Made by a program: the position numbers and the translations under genes
Part shown: positions 1 to 5,296 of the stretch, in pieces
Numbering within the stretch: position 1 is the stretch's first letter
Layout: every line of letters starts with the position of its first letter
Origin: Spirosoma fluviale
GTDB taxonomy: Bacteria; Bacteroidota; Bacteroidia; Cytophagales; Spirosomataceae
NCBI GenBank assembly: GCA_945906915.1
Contig: CAMDSI010000019.1
Location: 1-19,238, forward strand
Direction: 5' to 3'
DNA: 19,238 nt
The notes under the pieces: model-generated
Databases searched by the model: none
What the model saw: the letters and a program-made list of their open reading frames with translations, nothing else
Told to the model about the DNA's origin: nothing

Positions 1-20
1 ATGGCTGAAGGGTTTTTTCG

Positions 21-100
21 TTTAAGTCGGCGCAAAGCGCCTTAGTCGCGGCGAAGCCGCTTAGTCACCTACGGTTTAGTCATCGCTTCGCGATTTAGTC
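21..100 (+). repeat. TTAGTC-linked mini-hairpin array 1
   Basis: The array has four hairpin units separated by the hexamer TTAGTC. Units are GGCGC-AAA-GCGCC (29-41), GCGGC-GAA-GCCGC (48-60), the short form ACC-TAC-GGT (67-75) and ATCGC-TTC-GCGAT (82-94). Linkers lie at 42-47, 61-66, 76-81 and 95-100, with a variant TTAAGTC at 22-28. Stem sequences differ between units while every arm pair is complementary. The array lies upstream of the alcohol dehydrogenase, separated from it by about 200 bp. It is not a CRISPR, because the constant part is only 6 nt and the variable parts are self-complementary. Function is unknown; mRNA 3'-end structure is an inference. Confidence 0.85.
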
Positions 101-297
101 AGAGGATTTACTTTGAACTTTGCTCTTTGAATTTTGACAGAAAGGGTCAATAGTCCAAATGTTGCCTGAATACTTGAGGGTTTTGGAACAAATGTCCCTT
201 CTTTTGGCCTAAAACAATTTTACAACAATAAGGTTAAATCGTGATACAAATGTGAGTATTAATCGACTAATTTTACCTTCTAATATAAAACACAACT
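101..297. other. Intergenic region upstream of the alcohol dehydrogenase
   Basis: This stretch holds no supported gene. It must contain the promoter of the alcohol dehydrogenase unless that gene is co-transcribed from outside the window. TAATTTTA (268-275) resembles the Bacteroidota -7 box TAnnTTTG, but I find no TTTG at the expected distance of about 20 nt, so no promoter is called. A weak inverted repeat, TTGAC/GTCAA with a 7-nt loop, lies around 136-152. The leader before the ATG is A-rich with no Shine-Dalgarno sequence. Confidence 0.5.
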
Positions 298-1344
298 ATG
301 TTAAAAGTACATGGATATGGGGCGGTGAATCCGCAGGCACCGGTGGCTCCGATTGATTTTGAGCGACGCGATGTAGGGCCAAAAGATGTTAAAATCGACA
401 TTCTTTACTGTGGCGTTTGCCATTCAGACATACACATGGTTCGTTCCGAGTGGGGCCCATCTGTTTATCCAATCGTTCCTGGTCACGAGATCGTGGGAAC
501 CATTACAGAGGTGGGAGCCGATGTGACGAAATTTAAGGTGGGCGATTTAGCCGGCGTGGGAGTTTTTGTAGACTCTTGCCGCGATTGCCCGTCTTGCAAT
601 AAAGGTCAGGAGCAATACTGCAATGAGGGGATGACGCCTACGTATAATGGCCATTACCGCGATGGGGTGACGCAGACTTTTGGTGGATATTCTTCGACTT
701 ATGTCATCGATGAAGCCTATACGTTACATATTCCATTTACCAAAGAGCTGGAGCGCGTTGCTCCCCTTCTTTGTGCCGGAATTACTACTTATTCACCTTT
801 GCGCTATGCGGGTGTGGGTAAAGGGCACAAAGTAGCTGTTTTAGGCTTGGGGGGTTTAGGCCACATGGCGGTGAAATTTGCTGCTTCTTTTGGCGCTGAA
901 GTAACCATGCTAAGTACTTCACCTTCGAAGGAGCAAGATGCGATGGCGCTGGGTGCACATCATTTCGCTTTATCTACCGATCCGGCGACGATGGAATCCT
1001 TAAAAGGCTCGTTTGATTTCATTTTGAATACGGTGGCGGCGCCCCATGATTTGGACAAGTTTTTAGGCTTATTAAGCGTGGAAGGCAAGATGCTTTTAGT
1101 AGGCATTCCTCCAGAGGCAGCTCAAATCGGTGCGGCTACGTTGATTTCCAAAAGACGTTCCATCATCGGATCCATGATCGGTGGCATCGCCGAAACTCAA
1201 GAAATGCTCGATTACTGCGCCGCGCACAACATCCTTTCTGATGTCGAAATGATCGACATGAAAGATGTTAACGAGGCTTATGAGCGGGTGATCAAGTCGG
1301 ATGTGAAGTATCGGTTTGTGATTGATATGAAGTCGTCGTTGTAG
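298..1344 (+). CDS. Zinc-dependent NAD(P) alcohol dehydrogenase (cinnamyl-alcohol dehydrogenase-like)
   Basis: A cytoplasmic medium-chain dehydrogenase of 348 aa, the usual family length, that interconverts alcohols and aldehydes or ketones with NAD(P)H. The catalytic zinc ligands are visible as C41 and H42 in GVCHSD, H63 and E64 in PGHE, and C159 in LLCAG. The structural zinc cluster is C94, C97, C100 and C108. The Rossmann dinucleotide motif GLGGLG is at 183-188. The GVCHSD-plus-four-cysteine layout matches the YahK/cinnamyl alcohol dehydrogenase branch, which usually prefers NADPH and reduces many aldehydes; the substrate is not readable here. The ATG at 298 puts the first beta strand in register with relatives. 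The stop TAG (1342-1344) is immediately followed by hairpin array 2. No functional partner is adjacent. Confidence 0.93.
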   Translation: MLKVHGYGAVNPQAPVAPIDFERRDVGPKDVKIDILYCGVCHSDIHMVRSEWGPSVYPIVPGHEIVGTITEVGADVTKFKVGDLAGVGVFVDSCRDCPSCNKGQEQYCNEGMTPTYNGHYRDGVTQTFGGYSSTYVIDEAYTLHIPFTKELERVAPLLCAGITTYSPLRYAGVGKGHKVAVLGLGGLGHMAVKFAASFGAEVTMLSTSPSKEQDAMALGAHHFALSTDPATMESLKGSFDFILNTVAAPHDLDKFLGLLSVEGKMLLVGIPPEAAQIGAATLISKRRSIIGSMIGGIAETQEMLDYCAAHNILSDVEMIDMKDVNEAYERVIKSDVKYRFVIDMKSSL

Positions 1345-1439
1345 GTCGACCTTGTCGACAGTCGCGACTGCGTCGCTTAGTCGCAGCAGAGCTGCTTAGT
1401 CATCGCTGCGCGATTTAGTCGACACTTTGTGACTTAGTC
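1345..1439 (+). repeat. TTAGTC-linked mini-hairpin array 2
   Basis: The array starts directly after the TAG stop of the alcohol dehydrogenase. Units are GTCGAC-CTT-GTCGAC (1345-1359), GCGAC-TGC-GTCGC (1364-1376), GCAGC-AGA-GCTGC (1383-1395), ATCGC-TGC-GCGAT (1402-1414) and GACAC-TTT-GTGAC (1421-1433, one mismatch). Linkers TTAGTC are at 1377-1382, 1396-1401, 1415-1420 and 1434-1439; a shortened AGTC is at 1360-1363. The last three full units repeat with an exact 19-nt period. Orientation is the same as the gene it follows. A 3'-UTR role is inferred. Confidence 0.87.
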
Positions 1440-1467
1440 CGCAGGAGAAAAATTTAAGAAAAACTAC

Positions 1468-1520
1468 AAAGTCGATTTTCGCGTATTGACAACATCTGTC
1501 AACACCTGAAAATCGACTTT
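1468..1520. terminator. 53-nt long hairpin between convergent genes, possible bidirectional terminator
   Basis: The 13-bp arms AAAGTCGATTTTC (1468-1480) and GAAAATCGACTTT (1508-1520) are perfect inverted repeats. Nested inside is TTGACA (1486-1491) against TGTCAA (1497-1502) around a 5-nt loop. Including GT/AC pairs and one wobble, the whole fold is nearly continuous over about 24 positions. It lies midway between two convergent genes and between two oppositely oriented hairpin arrays. There is no long pure T run: a T/A-rich tail follows on each strand (TTTATACTTTA on plus; GTAGTTTTTCTT on minus). The terminator call is therefore plausible but not certain; a small mobile palindrome is an alternative. 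Confidence 0.5.
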
Positions 1521-1585
1521 ATACTTTATGTCCTTATTTCAACACTTAGTGCCATTGGAGCCAACAGACGAGTATTCGCGCTCCG

Positions 1586-1675
1586 GACTAAGCGGCTTTG
1601 CCGCGACTAAGTCACGAAGTGACGACTAAGCCGTAGGCGACTCTTTGACTCCGCGGCGCAGCAGCGAAGTGACTA
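1586..1675 (-). repeat. TTAGTC-linked mini-hairpin array 3 (minus orientation)
   Basis: Written on the plus strand the linker is GACTAA, at 1586-1591, 1605-1610 and 1624-1629. Units are GCGGC-TTT-GCCGC (1592-1604), GTCAC-GAA-GTGAC (1611-1623) and the short form GCC-GTA-GGC (1630-1638). From 1639 to 1675 the pattern decays into GACTC repeats and a half unit, GAAGTGAC, that abuts CTA (1673-1675), the complement of the TAG stop of the haem-binding gene. In the sense direction of that gene the array begins at its stop codon, as array 2 does for the alcohol dehydrogenase. Confidence 0.83.
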
Positions 1676-2173
1676 GCCCCGCGGTCTTGGCTTCATCTTC
1701 AAACTATCTGCCGGATACGTAGCTTTCAACATCGCCATGGAAGACTTGGCCCAGTTGATGATTTTCGCGCGATCTGCTTCTGATAATTTGGCATTACTAT
1801 GAAGGCCTAAATACGTATAGGACGGCATCGGCATCTCGCCCTCTTCTACTTGCTCCACCACCTCTTCTAATTTGTGGTTCTGAACCGCGATCGGCATCTT
1901 CGTAAACGAAGCAAAGTTCAAGTGCTTTTTCCCATCATTCACATGGTGATCTAGCCAAAAACCAACCGGCTGCACGTTGCTATACCATGGATAGGTAGAT
2001 TTATTCGAGTGGCAGTCGTTACAAGCGTTCTCTAATAGCACTTTAACGTCTCCGGGAACCTCGTACTTCGTTTCTATGGCGTAGGTATTATCGTTCGACA
2101 GGTTTTTTTCTGTAGGAACGAATTGGATGGCGATTAATACGACGATTAATCCGGCAATGATTTTGTTTTTCAT
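1673..2173 (-). CDS. Haem-binding domain (CxxCH) periplasmic protein
   Basis: A 166-aa protein with a hydrophobic N-terminal signal or anchor (about residues 4-19), so it is probably exported or membrane-anchored on the periplasmic side. The covalent haem motif is C51-N-D-C54-H55. It is followed by SNKSTYPWYSNVQPV, which is characteristic of the Haem_bd family (PF14376) common in Bacteroidota. M114 and M116 in GEMPMPSY are candidate distal haem ligands. Family members are usually called cytochrome or haem-binding proteins and are presumed electron carriers or sensors. It is the last gene of the minus-strand run 5175 to 1673. The ATG at 2173 follows a 7-bp inverted repeat, and the stop codon merges with hairpin array 3. 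Family assignment is confident; the physiological partner is unknown. Confidence 0.88.
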   Translation of the reverse strand: MKNKIIAGLIVVLIAIQFVPTEKNLSNDNTYAIETKYEVPGDVKVLLENACNDCHSNKSTYPWYSNVQPVGFWLDHHVNDGKKHLNFASFTKMPIAVQNHKLEEVVEQVEEGEMPMPSYTYLGLHSNAKLSEADRAKIINWAKSSMAMLKATYPADSLKMKPRPRG

Positions 2174-2174
2174 G

Positions 2175-2195
2175 GTTTACAGTTTTATTGTAAAC
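2175..2195. promoter_or_regulatory. Inverted repeat before the haem-binding gene
   Basis: The perfect 7-bp inverted repeat GTTTACA-N7-TGTAAAC lies one base from the ATG of the haem-binding gene, in the 30-bp gap after the small upstream ORF. It could be an operator dyad or an mRNA hairpin that masks or insulates the start. No T tract follows, so it is not a typical terminator. Its role is inference. Confidence 0.4.
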
Positions 2196-2203
2196 GCAAT
2201 GTA

Positions 2204-2374
2204 TCAATTAATTGTCTCGAATTCACCCTTTTCTAAGTTCTTGCGGACGTTATTCGTCGCAAATATCTTCCCATTCATCGAAATATAGACTCCGGGTTCT
2301 AGAATTTGGAGGAAGGCCAAAGAGCTTCCCAGATTAAACATCCCATCCGAGCTACCAAATTTATAGGGGATCAT
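2204..2374 (-). CDS. Small hypothetical ORF, translationally coupled
   Basis: I do not recognise this 56-aa product. Its ATG at 2374-2372 lies one base after the TAA stop (2378-2376) of the upstream YHYH gene, a spacing typical of coupled translation. An alternative ATG at 2413 would overlap that gene by 38 bp. There is no signal peptide or transmembrane segment. The segment LEPGVYISMNGKIFA loosely resembles the GVYxVxxNGKxxK pattern of type A T9SS C-terminal sorting domains, so it could be a remnant of a secreted protein, but the match is short. The gene lies between two exported proteins on the same strand. Whether it is expressed is uncertain. Confidence 0.35.
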   Translation of the reverse strand: MIPYKFGSSDGMFNLGSSLAFLQILEPGVYISMNGKIFATNNVRKNLEKGEFETIN

Positions 2375-2375
2375 A

Positions 2376-3710
2376 TTATTTTCGTTGATAAGTGCTGGTT
2401 GTTTGTGTGCCATTCACGTCTGTAAAGTTAAACGTAAATAGGCCAGATGTGTTCCAAGAATAATTTACGGACCCTGTTTTTGACCCAATTTTATAGGTCA
2501 AATTATAGCTAGAGCTCGTGGGCGCACTAAAATCAGTAATGGTGGCGCCTGATAAAGGTGTTAGAGCGGGTCTAACGGAGGACGAAAAGGCTTGCGGCAA
2601 TATTTGGTTTTCGGGCGCAGGAGTGGCCGGATCTAAGCTAACTTTTCCGCGCATGGCACCGATGACATAGGGATAATTCGTAGTTCCATGGTAATGGTAA
2701 TTGCCTTTCCATTCGTGGCCGTGATTCGTGTCGAGGGTTAGCATGGCGGTTCCGTCCGGTTCTTTGGCCCCCAAAACAGCAAAACCATCCAAAGCAAAAG
2801 CAATCGCTTTCAACCCAGATACAGTCGATAAATGTAAGGGCGCCGCATGGTAATGGTAGTCATCTCCACGACCGCAGTGGCCTCCCCATTGATCCAGCTC
2901 GCCTATGGCAAAAGAGTCCTCCCCGCGGTTATTTAGTGCATTAAAAATAGGGACACCGTTTACCGCCAAAGCAACTGCCCCTTTCATGAAATTATTTGTC
3001 GTGCTCAAAGGCGTACTCGCATACACGGGCTGCAGTGGAATAGACCAATGGTTCGTGCCCGTATAAGGCTGAGGAATAGGCACTTGCTGCTGCCATGCTG
3101 TAATCCCAACCATCATATTGTGAGCCGGTAATCCGGTCGAATTTACATAGAAATAGGTTGCGTCAGAAGTGGTACTTAAGGCTGGTTTATAGGGAGCAAA
3201 GGCAGAGTCTAAATAACTAACGCTTGTTTTAGGAATCGCCGTAACGGGGGCAGAGGGAGTTATTGGAGTAACTTCAGCAGCTGTTTTACAGGCTAAGGCA
3301 ACAAATGCCAGCAAAAAAGAGGAATAAGCGAATCTTCTGAAGACTAAACGTAGGCGCAATTTTTCCATCAATAAAAGCGCGAAAAAGGCGAGGGCTAAAA
3401 GATTAAAATAGGGCAAATAGGAGACGGGTTTATCTACTTCTACGAAGCCATTCATCCGAGAACTGCGGTTGATTTTTACAACCGCAAATTTCTGATCTTG
3501 CGGACTTAAATTTGCTATGGGAACGCGCACTTTCGCCCCCTGAAATTGTTCTAAAATCAAGACGTCGGAAGTCGCGGATGAAAAGTTGCCACGGATGATA
3601 GAGCCATCGGTTAAATGCCAAATACGCAACACGTCGTGTCCACCAAAATGTCCACCATCGTGCGCGAAAATCGATATAGATATCAGTAAAAAAAGCAGGG
3701 TCTTTTTCAT
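2376..3710 (-). CDS. SHD1-like/YHYH domain fusion protein with internal lipobox-like segment
   Basis: A 444-aa exported protein. Residues 1-16 look like a signal peptide, followed by a His-rich HDGGHFGGH (17-25). Residues 27-77 (RIWHLTDGSI...VPIANLSPQDQKF) fit an SHD1-like beta domain. Residues 100-115 are a transmembrane segment. Residues 115-141 look like a second, lipoprotein-type signal ending at C141 (FVALAC). The YHYH domain (PF14240) covers about 165-400, with YHYH at 285-288 and again at 338-341. YHYH proteins are secreted and of unknown function; the His clusters suggest metal binding, which is inferred. It lies downstream of the Kelch/winged-helix gene with a 79-bp gap. The layout suggests two ancestral genes fused in frame. 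Confidence 0.85.
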   Translation of the reverse strand: MKKTLLFLLISISIFAHDGGHFGGHDVLRIWHLTDGSIIRGNFSSATSDVLILEQFQGAKVRVPIANLSPQDQKFAVVKINRSSRMNGFVEVDKPVSYLPYFNLLALAFFALLLMEKLRLRLVFRRFAYSSFLLAFVALACKTAAEVTPITPSAPVTAIPKTSVSYLDSAFAPYKPALSTTSDATYFYVNSTGLPAHNMMVGITAWQQQVPIPQPYTGTNHWSIPLQPVYASTPLSTTNNFMKGAVALAVNGVPIFNALNNRGEDSFAIGELDQWGGHCGRGDDYHYHAAPLHLSTVSGLKAIAFALDGFAVLGAKEPDGTAMLTLDTNHGHEWKGNYHYHGTTNYPYVIGAMRGKVSLDPATPAPENQILPQAFSSSVRPALTPLSGATITDFSAPTSSSYNLTYKIGSKTGSVNYSWNTSGLFTFNFTDVNGTQTTSTYQRK

Positions 3711-3789
3711 GGCGGTCTCAGGATGTTCTACCGCTAAATATGCAAAAAAGAGAAATACCCGTTATCCTGAAGTCGACCATCAGACAAAT

Positions 3790-5175
3790 TTAGTCGCCCA
3801 AAAACGCCTCACTCACCTTAAAATACTGCTTGTTCAAACGATACACTTTCAGGCGAGAATCGGAATCAGACTTCTTGAAAATAATGAAATTAGTATCTAC
3901 CTGCAATATGGCTTTCAGCTTTAAATTTAGCTGGTTTAACACATCATTTTTAACGCGGATATTGTGCGAGAAATGCACCCCTTTTTGTTCGACTATTTCG
4001 AGTAATTCAGAGTTAGGAACGTCTTCATTTTTTAACAGGTAGCGAAGCACTTTTAATTCATTTTCTTCAAAATTAATGGCCGCCTTTCCTACATATAAAA
4101 CACCATTTTTATCCTTGATATGGGTAGCTTTAGTAGGCCGGAATTTAATGACAAAATAGAAGGTAATTACTAGGATAAGTAACGCAATCAGCCCAATGAT
4201 TACTTGTGAATATTCTAGCCAAAGATTTTTTTCAATAAAATCTGCCTTTTTGATTGATTTCCCTAAAAATTGATCGATAGGGAGGGAGACTAATTCGATT
4301 TCGCCATTAGCGTGATTATTGGAAAAAAAATAGATGATCCCATTTTCAACAAATGGTTTGAATTGAGGCGAAATTTTGGATGAAACGGCCTGATTTTCAA
4401 ATACTTCATAGGTATCATTGTTAAAATTTACCCGGATGATTCTTCGCTCCTCAGTGAAGGCAACATAGTAATTATCGTATTGAAAATTTTGTGGATTATT
4501 CCCAAAAAACAGGGTAGCCTTCCCTTTAAAATCCCAGATTTTAGACTTTAAATTAAAATGCCAAATTTCCGTACTTCTATCAAATTTTAAGTTATCAAAG
4601 GCATCAATTACTACGCCATTAAAATAGGTGATATCATCGCCGTTTATGAATTGGTTTACATCGAACATTCCTGGCGGGACTCTATCGCCCCGAACGGGGG
4701 AATAACTTTCCCATTCTTTGGAATTTAAATCGAAATAAGTGAAGAAATTTCTGGCGGACCAAAAGCCATAACCACCGAAACGAAAAATACGATTATCATA
4801 AACAAATTGTTGACTGCTTATTTGCATTTTATGTTCAAATGAATGGTCAATTCGAATTATTTCGTTGCCCTTAATCTCGTAAACTAGGCCTCCTAAATTT
4901 AGGCTTAAATAAAGTTTATTATTAATTACGTTGAAGGCGTATGAACTCGGGGTGGCAAATTTTTTATAAAAAGTGGAATCGCTAAACTTAAAATAGACAG
5001 GCTCAGAAATTGTTTGCTCAGGGATTTTGATCGTTTTATAATGATCCTTTTCTATCAAATAAATATAGGGTTTAGAATAAGACAAATTTGACTCACCTAT
5101 ATAGTTTAAGTGCAGATTTTCTGACCTAAGTAGAAAACTGAATAATAGAAGAAGGACAAATACGAGATTTTTCAT
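3790..5175 (-). CDS. Membrane protein with Kelch-like sensor region and C-terminal winged-helix-like domain
   Basis: A 461-aa protein. It has a signal peptide (1-17). A beta-rich region with Kelch-like repeats follows (about 30-305), for example IFRFGGYGFW at 130-139 with a later W, and STEIWHFNLKSKIWDF at 201-216. A single transmembrane helix lies at 323-345. The cytoplasmic C-terminus (about 357-447) resembles an OmpR-type winged helix: the FEENELKVLRYLLKN helix, then NSELLEIVEQ, a recognition-helix-like NIRVKNDVLNQLNLKLK, and a closing wing ending in LKVYRL. This would be a one-component regulator with a periplasmic sensor and a cytoplasmic DNA-binding tail, the reverse order of ToxR/CadC. 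The gene is AT-rich (sampled lines 30-33% GC against about 45-53% in others), which hints at different origin. The domain reading is by eye, with no database support. Confidence 0.68.
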   Translation of the reverse strand: MKNLVFVLLLLFSFLLRSENLHLNYIGESNLSYSKPYIYLIEKDHYKTIKIPEQTISEPVYFKFSDSTFYKKFATPSSYAFNVINNKLYLSLNLGGLVYEIKGNEIIRIDHSFEHKMQISSQQFVYDNRIFRFGGYGFWSARNFFTYFDLNSKEWESYSPVRGDRVPPGMFDVNQFINGDDITYFNGVVIDAFDNLKFDRSTEIWHFNLKSKIWDFKGKATLFFGNNPQNFQYDNYYVAFTEERRIIRVNFNNDTYEVFENQAVSSKISPQFKPFVENGIIYFFSNNHANGEIELVSLPIDQFLGKSIKKADFIEKNLWLEYSQVIIGLIALLILVITFYFVIKFRPTKATHIKDKNGVLYVGKAAINFEENELKVLRYLLKNEDVPNSELLEIVEQKGVHFSHNIRVKNDVLNQLNLKLKAILQVDTNFIIFKKSDSDSRLKVYRLNKQYFKVSEAFLGD

Positions 5176-5212
5176 TAGCTCCAGGGATGGAACTAAAATT
5201 AAGACAAATTTT

Positions 5213-5238
5213 CCAAATATTGGCTAGGCGTCATGCCT
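5213..5238. promoter_or_regulatory. Two adjacent dyads in the divergent intergenic region
   Basis: CCAA-ATA-TTGG (5213-5223) and AGGC-GTCAT-GCCT (5226-5238) lie side by side between the divergent starts at 5175 and 5297, just before the candidate -33 box at 5245. Their placement would suit an operator for autoregulation or control of the divergent genes. Both are short, and chance occurrence cannot be excluded. Confidence 0.35.
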
Positions 5239-5244
5239 GTTTAT

Positions 5245-5276
5245 TTTGTGGAAAATGAATAGATCAATTATTTTCA
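5245..5276 (+). promoter_or_regulatory. Candidate Bacteroidota-type promoter of the ligase/OmpA genes
   Basis: TTTG (5245-5248) is followed after exactly 20 nt by TATTTTCA (5269-5276), a partial match to the Bacteroidota -33 TTTG / -7 TAnnTTTG arrangement. Transcription would begin around 5280-5285, shortly before the ATG at 5297. This argues against the more upstream ATG at 5246, which lies inside the -33 box. Confidence 0.4.
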
Positions 5277-5296
5277 TAGAATTACTAAATTGCACC

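Noticed and set aside
1..45. Possible 3' end of a gene entering from the left (frame 2 ending at 25, or frame 1 ending at 45)
   Set aside because: Only 7 to 14 codons are visible and both frames read equally well, so a coding call cannot be supported; used only as a remark on array 1.
21..100. CRISPR array
   Set aside because: The constant part is only 6 nt, the variable parts are short palindromes and no cas gene is present.
3718..3770. Inverted repeat TCAGGAT/ATCCTGA upstream of the YHYH gene
   Set aside because: Seven-bp arms 39 nt apart are weak for an operator or hairpin and have no other support.
3790..3795. A single TTAGTC at the end of the Kelch/winged-helix gene
   Set aside because: It overlaps that gene's stop codon but no self-complementary 13-mer flanks it and it is in the opposite orientation to the arrays. 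A lone hexamer is expected by chance several times in this window.
3586..3924. Plus-strand 112-aa open frame
   Set aside because: It runs across the ends of two well-supported minus-strand genes and their gap, and its product shows no domain, signal or family feature.
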